A DNA stretch of 64,000 nt from the NCBI RefSeq assembly GCF_030055635.1, contig NZ_JASFYM010000008.1, positions 1-64,000 on the forward strand, written 5' to 3'. How positions within the stretch are numbered: position 1 is the first letter of the stretch; every line of letters begins with the position of its first letter. A model generated the notes under the pieces. The model was not told where the DNA came from. It was given only the letters and a program-made list of their open reading frames with translations, and searched no databases. Positions 53,032-62,019 of this stretch are shown here, one piece after another. This DNA comes from Methanothrix sp. (GTDB taxonomy: Archaea; Halobacteriota; Methanosarcinia; Methanotrichales; Methanotrichaceae). A program made the translations under genes and the position numbers.

Positions 53032-54579
53032 TCAGTCCGGTGTCGGTCTGAATGATCTTCTTACTGGGGCGCTCGGCCGGAGCCGCTCTATGTAATCCTC
53101 GTACCTGTGGATCCTCGCAGGTATCGGGAAGGGCACGTTCAGCGTGCTTATGATCGCCTCCCCCTTCTCCAGAGTCTGGATCTCAACATCCAGCGACGAA
53201 AGATCCTGCTTCGCAGACTCCTCCACGCGCATCCTGTCGTTCCTGTCTGCGAGCCCCATCACGACCATCGTGTTGAACTGCGATAGAAGCTCCCTGTCTA
53301 TCAGCTTTGGCTGCTGGGTTATCGCGCAAAGGCCCACGCCGAACTTCCGGCCCTCTCTGGCGATCTCCTCGAAGCGCGCTATCCTGCTGTCACTCCCAAG
53401 AACCCTCTGCGCCTCCTCGATGACGATCATGCACTTCTTTCTGCCCTCCTCCTCGTTTCTGTACTCCTCCATTATCCGTCTGGATATCAATGACAGAAGG
53501 AAGAGCTCGCTGCTCTCGCTCAGGTTGGGGATGTCGATAAGCACGACCCTCCCGCTCTTTATCCCCTCGATTATCCCCGGGATGCTGGAGTCTTCAGAGG
53601 ATTTTATATATTTATTTCTTGAAAGTATGTTCTCCAGCTTCCTGATAAGAACGCCGACCGTCTTCTCTGATAACTTCGCCTTTTCTGTCAGCACCTCTCT
53701 GCCCTTCTCATCGAGGATCTCATCTATCCACGAATCCCCCTCGAAGATCCGCTCAAGGCTGTCCAGGGCGTCCATCTGCGCACCGGTCCAGTCGTGCAGC
53801 ACCTTGATGTCCTCCGGCAGTATATCCTTTCTGGAGATCCTGAGCTCGCTGACCTCCGGGAGGCTGCAATTCCTCGGCTCGGTGGAGTAGCATTTCAGGC
53901 TTGATAAGTACGGGGTGAGGTGAAGAAGCCCCTTGGCGTTCTTGCTGCCTCTCAGGTACTCTCCATGGGGATCGACTATGAGGAGGCCGAACTCGGATCT
54001 GTTCTCGGAGGCCAGCTTCATGCATGAGGCTGCGAAGACCTTCATGAAGTTGGACTTGCCCATTCCAGTGGTCGCGAATATGCCCATGTGATGGTCCATC
54101 ACGCTGCTGTGAAGCGCCACGGCCACATCTGTATCCCTGCTGCCGTTTCTCAGGACGCCGACCTCGATATCGCCCATGGTCTCCTTTAAAAAATCGAACT
54201 CTTTCGCCTCTGTCCTCTTCACCCTGGAGAATTTGGTGGGTATGGTCTTCGCCTTTCTGAATGCGCCCTTTCTTTTAGTTTGATCGCGGGGTATGCATCC
54301 GAGCGGCTCTGCGATGACCCTGTTGAAGATCTGCTCCTCATCATAGAGCTCCGTGCCCCTGATACTCGTATCCCATCTCCCATCGTAGTTCGAGTCGTGC
54401 TGCACATTGACTACACGGGCGAGAAAGAGCATATCCCTGTCCTCCACAGTGAAGATCTCCCCCACATCTGCCTTCTCATCATATGGTATTACAAACTCGT
54501 ATGAGCGCACGTCCTTTGCGAGTATTCTGTACGCATTTCCTGGCATGCTCTTCAGCACCATCCTCTCCGTGGAACTCAA
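53032..54579 (-). CDS. herA: HerA bipolar DNA translocase
   Basis: A 515-residue HerA/FtsK-like ATPase. N-terminal HAS-barrel domain, Walker A TTGMGKSN near residue 172, Walker B MIVIEEAQRVL near 395, and an arginine-finger region near GLADRND. HerA with NurA pumps DNA during end resection beside Mre11-Rad50. NurA, often in the same operon, is not next to it here. TTG at 54579 is the start, with GGAAGGGG at 6 nt; an ATG at 54561 is possible. Confidence 0.95.
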   Translation of the reverse strand: MSSTERMVLKSMPGNAYRILAKDVRSYEFVIPYDEKADVGEIFTVEDRDMLFLARVVNVQHDSNYDGRWDTSIRGTELYDEEQIFNRVIAEPLGCIPRDQTKRKGAFRKAKTIPTKFSRVKRTEAKEFDFLKETMGDIEVGVLRNGSRDTDVAVALHSSVMDHHMGIFATTGMGKSNFMKVFAASCMKLASENRSEFGLLIVDPHGEYLRGSKNAKGLLHLTPYLSSLKCYSTEPRNCSLPEVSELRISRKDILPEDIKVLHDWTGAQMDALDSLERIFEGDSWIDEILDEKGREVLTEKAKLSEKTVGVLIRKLENILSRNKYIKSSEDSSIPGIIEGIKSGRVVLIDIPNLSESSELFLLSLISRRIMEEYRNEEEGRKKCMIVIEEAQRVLGSDSRIARFEEIAREGRKFGVGLCAITQQPKLIDRELLSQFNTMVVMGLADRNDRMRVEESAKQDLSSLDVEIQTLEKGEAIISTLNVPFPIPARIHRYEDYIERLRPSAPVRRSFRPTPD

Positions 54580-54884
54580 GGCGATCCCCTTCCTTTCTGA
54601 ACGTCATTCATCTTTGAACTTTGTGATGCCTGGAATGGGTTGTAGGCGCGGACCGCTGGAGAGGCTGCACGCAGGGCCTCTGACACAGACCCTCATGCTA
54701 TGTGGGGGACGGCAGGGCGCAAACTCCGGCCTTCGGGCCGAACAGAAAACCATCTCGGCTCACCTCCGCAGACTATCGGAGATCTGGATTGGGCAGAGTT
54801 TCTGGGATTCATTGGGGTTCTTTTCTCTCTATCAATCCACTAATTCAACTGGATGAGCCACTGCCTCATCAGTATCGAGAGCCT
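54580..54884. other. Intergenic DNA between herA and the CCC1-like gene
   Basis: 305 bp that hold the herA promoter side and the hairpin remnant at 54709. No protein gene seen. Confidence 0.45.
54709..54752 (+). repeat. IS200/IS605-like right-end hairpin, remnant 3
   Basis: GACGGCAGGGCGCAAACTCC then GGCCTTCGGGCCGAACAG. Nearly the same core as remnant 2 (GGCGCAAACTCCGG, CTTCGGGCC). No tnpA or tnpB frame nearby. Confidence 0.4.
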
Positions 54885-55478
54885 TTACAGCGAATCCGGA
54901 GATACGGCAAGGCTCACGATTATTATGGTCAGAACGCCGACAAGCAGCATCTTCAGACCGCTTATCAGCGCCACCTCCTCGCTTATTCTGGCCAGGAAGA
55001 GCCCGAGGAGAAATAGCACGACCAGCCCCAGGGCGAGCGACATCATTGCTGCAGCGCTCATGCTTATCAGCGGGACCATGAAGAACGGTGAGATCAGGAG
55101 GAGGGCTGCGATCGCCGGGCTCAGGCCGTCGACGAGCGCGACCGCGATGCTCGCAGTTCTGAATGCCCTGACGACGTGCGTGCCATCGAGATCTCTGAGC
55201 ATTGCGGATTCGAGCTTCCGGATGTCCCTCATCCTTTCAGCCCTCTCGGCCATGTAAGCGCCGCTCATTCCAGATATGCCCATCGCTATGCTTCCTCCCA
55301 CTCCGGCGGTTATCACAAATCCGGAATCCTGGACGCCTGAGAGGTACGCTCCGAGAACCACGCCCATGATCGTGAGAACGCCATCAAATGCGTTCATCAC
55401 GAAAAGACGCCTGGCTATCTCCAGAGCGCCGCTGGCTTTGAGGTACCTCCTGTAAAGCTCTATGCGCGAGGTCACCAC
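54885..55478 (-). CDS. VIT1/CCC1-family iron or manganese transporter
   Basis: A 197-residue membrane protein with five hydrophobic segments. FVMNAFDGVLTIMGVVLGAY matches the first helix of the CCC1/VIT family, SGMSGAYMAERAERMRD the cytoplasmic metal-binding loop, and an FFMVPLISMSAAAMMS helix follows. Family members move Fe2+ or Mn2+ out of the cytosol. It is a single gene. It and the TerC/P-type pump may both protect against divalent metals. Confidence 0.87.
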   Translation of the reverse strand: MVTSRIELYRRYLKASGALEIARRLFVMNAFDGVLTIMGVVLGAYLSGVQDSGFVITAGVGGSIAMGISGMSGAYMAERAERMRDIRKLESAMLRDLDGTHVVRAFRTASIAVALVDGLSPAIAALLLISPFFMVPLISMSAAAMMSLALGLVVLFLLGLFLARISEEVALISGLKMLLVGVLTIIIVSLAVSPDSL

Positions 55479-55875
55479 GATCTACCACACAGGAGATGAT
55501 TCACAGGATCTTTAACGTTTTGAATCCGGGATACGCGCGACCTCAGGATGGGCTCACGGATTTTCTGGCGAGCTCGAACTATTGAAAGTCCAGTCAGAAA
55601 TCAACACCTACTGACACAGTACCTCACGAAATCACCAACGCTCTCATACATATGATGACTTCCAGAGGAGGTGCTGGTCCTGCTATGCGCTTTTGGAAAA
55701 TGAATGTGCGATTCCAGCAACCTGCTTGACCTCTAAGTTGCTGAAAACGCAAAAGCGATCACCAGGGAGACATGTCCCAGTGGATGAATGGCTTACAGGC
55801 ACGCTCATCCAGAAGGACGGATGCATTCTCGCAGAAGGCTTAAAAGTTGTGTGATTTATCTCCTGAAGGGGGTCG
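55479..55875. other. Gene-free stretch around C copy 6
   Basis: Contains C copy 6 and the promoter area of the DHH gene; GCTTAAAAGTTG near 55838 could be its TATA box. No other gene seen. Confidence 0.45.
55639..55757 (+). mobile_element. Family C miniature element, copy 6
   Basis: 119 bp from CGCTCTCATACATATGATGAC to AAAAGCG, quoted shorter as CGCTCTCATAC. The flanks ATCACCAA and ATCACCAG match at 7 of 8 bases. The interior is nearly identical to copies 1 and 5. Confidence 0.85.
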
Positions 55876-57288
55876 GTGAACATAGAGAACCTCTGCGCAT
55901 CTCTGAGGAAGCTGGCTGAGGATGGTGCGGATGCGATCTCCAGGGCGGGGGATGTCCTGGTTGTATCGCATATCGATGCTGATGGTCTGACCGCAGCTGG
56001 AGTGATATGCACAGCCCTCTCGAGAAAGGGCATGGATTACACACCTCTCTTCTTCAAGCAGCTTACTAAAAACGAGCTCGAGAGCATCGCAGATGTGGGA
56101 TCAGATCTGGTGATCTTCACAGATCTTGGAAGCGGCATCATCCAGGAGATCTCGGCTCTTGATATCAAAGCTGTTATCGCTGACCACCACCGTCCTGGAA
56201 GCACTGAGCGGTACAGGGGAATAGTGCACATCAATCCACATCTTCTTGGCGGGGATGGCGCGACCCAGATAAGCGGCAGCGGGGCCGCATTCCTTCTCGC
56301 GAATGCTCTGGGGAAGAACGAGGATCTATCTGCGCTCGCTGTGGTTGGCGCAGTCGGCGATCTCCAGGATCTCTCGTCTGGCAGGCTCGTCGGTCTCAAC
56401 CGCAGGATAATCGATACAGGCTCGAGAGCAGGCGTTCTGTCCTTCGGCCCGGATCTCAGGCTCTTCGGCAAGCAGACGCGTCCTGTATTCAAGATGCTCG
56501 AGTACTCCACAGATCCTTACATTCCCGGATTATCGGGGGATGAGGAGGCGTGCATCTCCTTCCTGAAGGAGATAGGGATACGGCTCGGCGGGGAGCGGTG
56601 GAGGAGGTGGATAGATCTCGACCGGGATGAGCGCGCGAGGGTTGTCTCCGCGCTGATCCGTCATGGTTTGCGTTCTGGCATTCCTGGATTCAGGCTTGAG
56701 CGTCTCGTCGGGGAGGTATACACGCTCACGCGTGAGAGGGAGGGCACGGAGCTCAGGGATGCGAGCGAATTCTCCACCCTGCTGAACGCCACGGCTAGGT
56801 ACGGCCACTCCAAGATCGGCTTGGATGTATGCCTCGGCGACAGGGATGGGGCGCTTGAGGAGGCGAGGCTTCTTCTGAGCCAGCACAGGCAGAACCTTCT
56901 CAATGGCATCAAGCTTGTGAAGGAGCGCGGTCTGATACAGCTGTCGAACATACAGTACTTCGATGCGGGTGAGGATATACTCGATACCATAGTGGGCATC
57001 GTGGCGGGGATGGTATTTCAGATAGCAGACAGATCGAAGCCCATTCTGGCATTCGCATCCACTCCGGATGGCATGCTCAAGGTCTCGGCGCGGGGAACAC
57101 AGGACCTTGTGAGAGCAGGCCTGGATCTTTCGCGTGCGGTCTCTGCATCAGCCGGTGATGTCGGCGGCGTCGGAGGAGGCCACAGCATCGCAGCCGGTGC
57201 CACAATACCCCCACAGAGCAGGGATGAGTTCCTCTCGATCATTGACAGAATCGTCGGGGAGCAGCTGAGGAGAAACCAGAGCGCTTGA
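55876..57288 (+). CDS. RecJ-like DHH-family single-strand exonuclease
   Basis: A 470-residue DHH/DHHA1 phosphoesterase. VVSHIDADGLTAAG near residue 30, the DHH core ADHHRPG near 112, VVGAVGDLQD near 157, and a C-terminal GVGGGHSIAAGA DHHA1 motif. Archaeal RecJ-like proteins work with GINS at forks (GAN) or in repair. Start GTG at 55876 has a GGGGGT site upstream. It lies in a replication/repair district with RPA and Mre11-Rad50. It could alternatively be an oligoribonuclease, but length and motifs favour RecJ-like. Confidence 0.9.
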   Translation: MNIENLCASLRKLAEDGADAISRAGDVLVVSHIDADGLTAAGVICTALSRKGMDYTPLFFKQLTKNELESIADVGSDLVIFTDLGSGIIQEISALDIKAVIADHHRPGSTERYRGIVHINPHLLGGDGATQISGSGAAFLLANALGKNEDLSALAVVGAVGDLQDLSSGRLVGLNRRIIDTGSRAGVLSFGPDLRLFGKQTRPVFKMLEYSTDPYIPGLSGDEEACISFLKEIGIRLGGERWRRWIDLDRDERARVVSALIRHGLRSGIPGFRLERLVGEVYTLTREREGTELRDASEFSTLLNATARYGHSKIGLDVCLGDRDGALEEARLLLSQHRQNLLNGIKLVKERGLIQLSNIQYFDAGEDILDTIVGIVAGMVFQIADRSKPILAFASTPDGMLKVSARGTQDLVRAGLDLSRAVSASAGDVGGVGGGHSIAAGATIPPQSRDEFLSIIDRIVGEQLRRNQSA

Positions 57289-57326
57289 ATGCGGGGATCC
57301 TCGCCAGGCGCCGTTAGGACTCGGAT

Positions 57327-57770
57327 CTACACAGGAGGCAGGTAGCCGGACTCCACAGCATGGTTCTTGGCAACCAGCAACCTTTCGTCCATGCTGAAGT
57401 TTCCTATGAACATGTGTGTGATCGTCGACTGCTCCTCCCTTGGCTGCTCGCGCTCCTCATCGTACACAACATAGCCCATCCTGCCCATACCGCTGAAGTT
57501 CGCGTTTATGACCAGCTCGGTCCAGCTCGGGAACATCCTGAGATCCATGCGCGATGAAAGCCTGCTGCAGTCCTCGAACTCCTTCTCACCGACCATGCTC
57601 AGATTGTAGTTCATGAAGCGCGTGCTCTCCCTGAACTTCTGGTCGTAGGTGAAGAGATGAGCCTCAGGGTCTGTCTTCGATCCCAGACGAATAATCGGCT
57701 GCGACTGGGCGATGCCGAGAACCATCAGTATCAAAGCTATCGCCACTAGCCTCCTACATCTTGGCATCAC
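57327..57770 (-). CDS. Small secreted protein, unknown
   Basis: A 147-residue protein with a Sec signal peptide (RRLVAIALILMVLGIAQSQP). The mature part is beta-rich (RMDLRMFPSWTELVINANFSG) with a possible N-glycosylation site, NFS. I do not recognise the family. GATTATAAC near 57793 on this strand may be the TATA box, giving a nearly leaderless mRNA. Convergent with the RecJ-like gene. Confidence 0.65.
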   Translation of the reverse strand: MMPRCRRLVAIALILMVLGIAQSQPIIRLGSKTDPEAHLFTYDQKFRESTRFMNYNLSMVGEKEFEDCSRLSSRMDLRMFPSWTELVINANFSGMGRMGYVVYDEEREQPREEQSTITHMFIGNFSMDERLLVAKNHAVESGYLPPV

Positions 57771-58093
57771 AGTGAGAGTCGCGGTATGATGTTATAATCT
57801 TTCCGCATTGCTTTATGGTTCGTGTAATCAGATCATCGCGCCCAGCAAGCATCTGACATCGCAGGATTTATGATCTGTTGTGCCTGTGAATGCCGATTCC
57901 CGATTTTTCATTCAGTGATTCAAGTACACTACCTCAAGATCAACTCAAGAAAGGTAGACTACCCACTTTTTGGTCATCGCATAACGCTTTACGCAACAGG
58001 TCCGGATATTACTTTCGCCGTGGATGGCATGAGTTTATCTATGATGCGGTCTCACTTCATATCACCTCTCAAAGAAAACTAGAGGCTGGTTGA
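57771..58093. other. Intergenic DNA before the RPA gene
   Basis: 323 bp with a divergent promoter zone and the B remnant. No gene. The RPA ribosome site GAGGCTGG is at the right edge. Confidence 0.45.
57927..57963 (+). repeat. Family B remnant
   Basis: ATCAACTCAAGAAAGGTAGACTACC, quoted shorter as AAGGTAGACTACC, is the right end of a B element. A degraded left end (GTACACTACC) lies directly before it, so the centre has been lost. Confidence 0.7.
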
Positions 58094-59311
58094 ATGAAAG
58101 ATATTGAGCAGATCATATCCAGGCTCAGAGAGCTTGGGATCGATGTCAGCACCGGGGATGTGGAGAATAGATACCGCCTTCTTGTCGACAGGTTTCAGGT
58201 CCCTCCCCGGGAGGCGCAGAGAAGCGTTCTTAACTACTACCTGAAGGAGAAGGGCATCGCGCTTCCCGCCAGAAAGAGCGAGCAGGTGAAGATAAACCAG
58301 ATCCGCGAGCCTGGAAGGTGGGTGGACCTGGAGGCGAAGGTTCTGAGCCTCTTTGATTCCCCCAGTCCTGCGATATCCCAGGCTGGGATTTTAGGAGATG
58401 AGACAGGCAACATACGGTTCGTCAAGTGGGCGAAGTCCGGGCAGCCTGACCTTGTTGAGGGGAGGAGCTACCTTCTCAGGAACCTCGTGACGGACGAGTT
58501 CCAGGGTAGGTTCAGCGTCAAGATAAACAGAAGCACTGAGATCTCAGAGCTCGGGAGAGATATCGAGTCTGTTATGCTTCCACAGAGCTCCGCAGATTAC
58601 AGGGTCTCGGACATCAGAGGGCCTGGGCAGTGGATCAACCTCAGGGCCAAGGTCGTCCAGCTCTGGGAGCCCTCGAGCGAGTCGATCCAGCAGCAGGGCC
58701 TGCTCGGTGATGAGACAGGAGTCGTGAGGTTCGTCAAGTGGGCGAAGTCCGGGCAGCCTGACCTTGTTGAGGGGAGGAGCTACCTTCTCAGGAACCTCGT
58801 GACGGACGAGTTCCAGGGTAGGTTCAGCGTCAAGATAAACAGAAGCACTGTCATAGAGGAGACCGAAGAGCCGATCGAGGTATCTCTGAACAGAAGGATC
58901 TCAGGCGCCATAGTCGATATACAGAAGGGCTCCGGACTGATCAAGAGATGCCCGACATGCAGGAGACCCCTGTCAAAGGGTATATGCGCAGAGCACGGGA
59001 AGGTTGAGGGTGTTTACGATCTCAGGGTGAAGGCTGCGATAGATGATGGTCTCATCGTTCAGGACATACTGATAAACCGCGAGCGCGTTGAGGAGCTCAT
59101 AGGCCTCACAATGGATCAGGCTAAGGAGATGGCCATGGAGGCGCTGGATCATGAGGTCGTCCTCGCGCTCATCGAGGAGAAGCTGATAGGCAGGTACTTC
59201 GAGGTCACCGGGCCGGTGAGGGACAGGTACCTTCTTGTGGACAGCATAAAGGAGATGGCTTTCAGCGAGGATGATCTGTCTCTGCTTGTGAGCAGGGCGG
59301 AGGGGCTATGA
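58094..59311 (+). CDS. rpa: Replication protein A with two near-identical OB folds
   Basis: A 405-residue single-strand DNA-binding protein. OB fold 1 spans about residues 65-155, OB fold 2 about 170-255. The second half has a zinc finger, CPTCRRPLSKGICAEHG (near 293), then a further OB-like region. A 123-nt stretch is identical in both OB folds (58416-58538 and 58728-58850), coding for RFVKWAKSGQPDLVEG and the following 25 residues. Recent gene conversion or duplication is likely. It is followed in overlap by its associated protein. Confidence 0.95.
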   Translation: MKDIEQIISRLRELGIDVSTGDVENRYRLLVDRFQVPPREAQRSVLNYYLKEKGIALPARKSEQVKINQIREPGRWVDLEAKVLSLFDSPSPAISQAGILGDETGNIRFVKWAKSGQPDLVEGRSYLLRNLVTDEFQGRFSVKINRSTEISELGRDIESVMLPQSSADYRVSDIRGPGQWINLRAKVVQLWEPSSESIQQQGLLGDETGVVRFVKWAKSGQPDLVEGRSYLLRNLVTDEFQGRFSVKINRSTVIEETEEPIEVSLNRRISGAIVDIQKGSGLIKRCPTCRRPLSKGICAEHGKVEGVYDLRVKAAIDDGLIVQDILINRERVEELIGLTMDQAKEMAMEALDHEVVLALIEEKLIGRYFEVTGPVRDRYLLVDSIKEMAFSEDDLSLLVSRAEGL

Positions 59312-60273
59312 TGTACTCCAGAGAGGTTGCCAGGAGGGTGTTTTTGGAGGAGCTCAGGAGATCGGATCTCTCCTTCCGGGAGGGGGACGACTCGCAGTAC
59401 GCGCCACAGTACCTCCTGACGCCAACAGGCGCCAGGTGCAACCGGGTTTTTGTTGTAGGGACGCTGATAGAGAGAGACGATATCGGCGAGGAGGTTGAGT
59501 ACTGGCGCGGAAGGCTCGCGGACCCGACAGGCAGCATCCTGATATACGCGGGACAGTACCAGCCCGAGGCATCCAGAGCGCTTGCGGAGATCGAGATCCC
59601 GGCCTTCGTTGCGGTCGTCGGCAAGCCATCTGTCTATGAGACTGAGGACGGGAAGAAGATAACATCGATAAGGGCAGAGGCCATACAGAAGGTCGATCTC
59701 GATACCCGCAACAAGTGGATCATCGAGGCTGCGCGCAGGACGCTCGAGAGGCTGGAGCTCATGCGCAGCATAGATGTACCTACGAGCACAGACTTCCAGC
59801 CAGGAACTGTGTACCACCCTGAGGCAACGACTGTCGAGGACTGCAGAAGGGCCAGGGTTCATTACTCCACGAACATCGAGGAGTACAGGCAGATGGTTCT
59901 CACAGCCCTGAATGCCATCAGAAATGAGCAGGCGATCGAGGAGGTCGTACCTGATGAGGCACATGTGGCGCCTGAGGTGCGTGAGACAAGTGAGCCCAGC
60001 GCCGGGGAGGAGATGCTGGGCTCTCGACTGCGTCGAGAGGATTCGGCGGCTCTCGATACAATCGAGAGGCTTCGACAAAGTCGAAGCGAGCCGAAGCATC
60101 TCCCAGTTCGCGAAAAGGTGCCTGTAGATTATGAAGTGGGTACAGGGACCGAATCGCGCGAGCCTGATCAATACACCAGACCACAGCCAGTCAGGAGGAA
60201 ACAGACGGGATCGAAGCGCATAAGCAGCCTCATCGATCTTGAGGATGATGATATAGAGGAGATAGATATATAA
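59308..60273 (+). CDS. RPA-associated protein (COG3390-like)
   Basis: A 321-residue protein that starts in an ATGA overlap with rpa. Residues about 1-190 form an OB-fold-like domain (RVFVVGTLIERDDIGEEVEYW, quoted shorter as GTLIERDDIGEEVEYW, then WRGRLADPTG). Residues 190-321 are a charged linker ending in an acidic tail (DLEDDDIEEIDI). Archaeal RPA operons often carry such a partner. Part of the linker DNA (60021-60095) folds into stacked hairpins (listed separately). Confidence 0.87.
   Translation: MMYSREVARRVFLEELRRSDLSFREGDDSQYAPQYLLTPTGARCNRVFVVGTLIERDDIGEEVEYWRGRLADPTGSILIYAGQYQPEASRALAEIEIPAFVAVVGKPSVYETEDGKKITSIRAEAIQKVDLDTRNKWIIEAARRTLERLELMRSIDVPTSTDFQPGTVYHPEATTVEDCRRARVHYSTNIEEYRQMVLTALNAIRNEQAIEEVVPDEAHVAPEVRETSEPSAGEEMLGSRLRREDSAALDTIERLRQSRSEPKHLPVREKVPVDYEVGTGTESREPDQYTRPQPVRRKQTGSKRISSLIDLEDDDIEEIDI
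60021..60095 (+). repeat. Hairpin cluster inside the RPA-associated gene
   Basis: Three consecutive palindromes: CTCTCGA-TCGAGAG (60021-60039), CTCTCGA-TCGAGAG (60050-60068), and GCTTCGAC-GTCGAAGC (60069-60087). TTCGGC (60042) and GCCGAA (60090) enclose the last two. It keeps the reading frame through the linker, like an in-frame palindromic insertion. Confidence 0.7.
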
Positions 60274-60410
60274 GACCCGCACTCCTGATGGTTCAATCGC
60301 ATCTTCTTCAAGCAGGGCTGTTTGAGGGCCTCAGGCCCTCCTCTCGCCGTTTTGGGATTGTGTGGCCAGGGCACACCCTCATGTGCCCGAGCCCCCACTC
60401 TCAGCTCTAT
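60274..60410. terminator. Shared 3' hairpins between convergent genes
   Basis: GAGGGCCTCAGGCCCTC (60329-60345) and GGGCACACCCTCATGTGCCC (60376-60395) are strong hairpins between the RPA-associated gene (+) and argG (-). Either or both could end or protect transcripts from both sides. Confidence 0.6.
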
Positions 60411-61589
60411 TTATTTCTTTCTGAGCAGTCTGGCCTGGAAGCCGTGGTACTTTGCGAAGCCCTCGGCATCCCGCTGGCTCAGCGTCTGGGAGTCGAACGA
60501 CACCATCTCCCGGGAGTAGAGCGCGTCAGGTGACCTCCTGCCAACAGGCATCGCACTGCCGCAGAAGAGCTTCATGCGAACTACGCCGTTGACCCTTGAG
60601 TTGGCCTGGTCGATGAAGGCGTTCAGGTCTGCGAAAAGCGGATCGTCCACCAGTCCCATGTATGCCATCTCTGCCCATGCCTCATCGACGCCAGCCTTGA
60701 ACCTTAGCTCTGCTCTGGAGAGGACGAGCTGCTCGAGGTCCCTGTGGGCCGTCAGAAGAACAGTCGCTGCAGGATGCTCGTAGTTCTCCCTTGCCTTGAG
60801 CCCAAGAACGCGATCCTCTATCATATCGGTCCGTCCGATTCCATGCCTGCCTGCAATGAGGTTCAGCCGCCTGATCAGCTCGACCCCGCCGAGCCGCTCG
60901 CCGTTGAGCGCCACAGGCACGCCGCGCTCGAACTCGATCTCGACTGTCTCCGGAGGCACACTCCCATCAGGGGTTCTGGTCCAGGCGTATATCTCCTCAG
61001 GCGGCTCGAAGAACGGGTCCTCGAGCATCCCCCCCTCAATAGATCTCGACCACAGGTTCTCGTCTATAGACCACGGACGCTCTTTCGATGCCTGTACTTC
61101 TATGCCGTGCTCCCTCGCGTAGTCGATCTCCCACTCCCTTGAGAGGTCCAGATCCCTCATGGGCGCGATGACCCTCATTCCTGTGGCCCTGAAGACCGCC
61201 TCGAACCTGAGCTGGTCGTTGCCCCTTCCTGTGCATCCGTGTGCGAGCGCGTTTATCCCCAATCTTCTCGCAACATCAACGACCTTCCTCGCTATCAAAG
61301 GCCTCGCTATGGCGGTTCCCAGTACATAGCCCTCGTAGGAGCCGTTGGCCTTTATGAGCGGGAATATGTAGTCCCTGACGAACTCATCCTTCGCATCTAT
61401 TACATAGTGCTCATCGCTGAGCTTCTCAGCCCGCCTGTTTCCGCGCTCGATGTCCTCAGGCGGCTGGCCCACATCGACAAGCACGGTGACGACGCGCCTC
61501 ATGCCGTAGCGCTCCCGCAGGAGCGGAATGCATACAGATGTGTCAAGCCCGCCGGAATAAGCAAGAGCAACCTCAGCTTTGTCTGTCAT
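60411..61589 (-). CDS. argG: Argininosuccinate synthase
   Basis: A 392-residue enzyme of the arginine pathway that joins citrulline and aspartate using ATP. N-terminal PP-loop [12 protein letters not shown] near residue 9, then [13 protein letters not shown] and the MSREMV-type C-terminal motif (here [10 protein letters not shown]). Normal length. ATG at 61589. Upstream GTTATTTC and CATAAAATTG near 61620 on this strand are possible promoter elements. Confidence 0.97.
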   Translation of the reverse strand: MTDKAEVALAYSGGLDTSVCIPLLRERYGMRRVVTVLVDVGQPPEDIERGNRRAEKLSDEHYVIDAKDEFVRDYIFPLIKANGSYEGYVLGTAIARPLIARKVVDVARRLGINALAHGCTGRGNDQLRFEAVFRATGMRVIAPMRDLDLSREWEIDYAREHGIEVQASKERPWSIDENLWSRSIEGGMLEDPFFEPPEEIYAWTRTPDGSVPPETVEIEFERGVPVALNGERLGGVELIRRLNLIAGRHGIGRTDMIEDRVLGLKARENYEHPAATVLLTAHRDLEQLVLSRAELRFKAGVDEAWAEMAYMGLVDDPLFADLNAFIDQANSRVNGVVRMKLFCGSAMPVGRRSPDALYSREMVSFDSQTLSQRDAEGFAKYHGFQARLLRKK

Positions 61590-61985
61590 GCTGGTAACCG
61601 GAAGGAAACAAGTTATTTCAATTTTATGAGTGGCCGGTTTTGAGCGGCTCAGACTTCAGGTAAATCACGGATGCGGTTGGTCGGGAACCCGATTCATCAA
61701 GTCCCGTCACATTCAGCCCATGCAAGAGAGGATTCCTAAAGACCCAGTATTTTGGTATAAAACTCCTTTGATAAAAGCATGCAGCGACACGCCCAGATCA
61801 TTGAACAGGAGGTTAATAGGAATCCTCAAGATTATAAAACATCTCGCCGGAAGCTGTTAGTGCAACCCTCTCGTTCAGGTTTTGGGCTCGAATAGCTGAA
61901 CGAGAGACTGGAAATCAAAGGCGCCAGGCTGGAGCACTCCGAATGCAAAACCGTAGCTGCATTGCGATGGAGCGTTCGGCTCAAG
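61590..61985. other. Gene-free stretch around A copy 5
   Basis: The argG promoter at the left, the A element in the middle and about 150 bp of ordinary DNA before the next promoter. No further gene. Confidence 0.45.
61728..61827 (+). mobile_element. Family A miniature element, copy 5
   Basis: 100 bp with ends GAGGATTCCTA and TAGGAATCCTC and perfect 4-bp duplication AAGA. Nearly identical to copy 4 at 43472, so both are recent. Confidence 0.92.
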
Positions 61986-61993
61986 ATTTAAAT
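61986..61993 (+). promoter_or_regulatory. TATA box of the HTH regulator
   Basis: ATTTAAAT, about 30 nt before the ATG at 62020, so the mRNA is probably nearly leaderless. Confidence 0.55.
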
Positions 61994-62019
61994 AGCTGCT
62001 CTTCAGATTTAATACATCG

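Noticed and set aside
59149-60282. A 377-codon minus-strand open frame
   Set aside because: Antisense to rpa and the RPA-associated gene. It is a codon-bias shadow.
18217-61827. CRISPR array
   Set aside because: The repeats are single, about 100-200 bp long, kilobases apart, have inverted ends and target duplications, and no cas genes are near.
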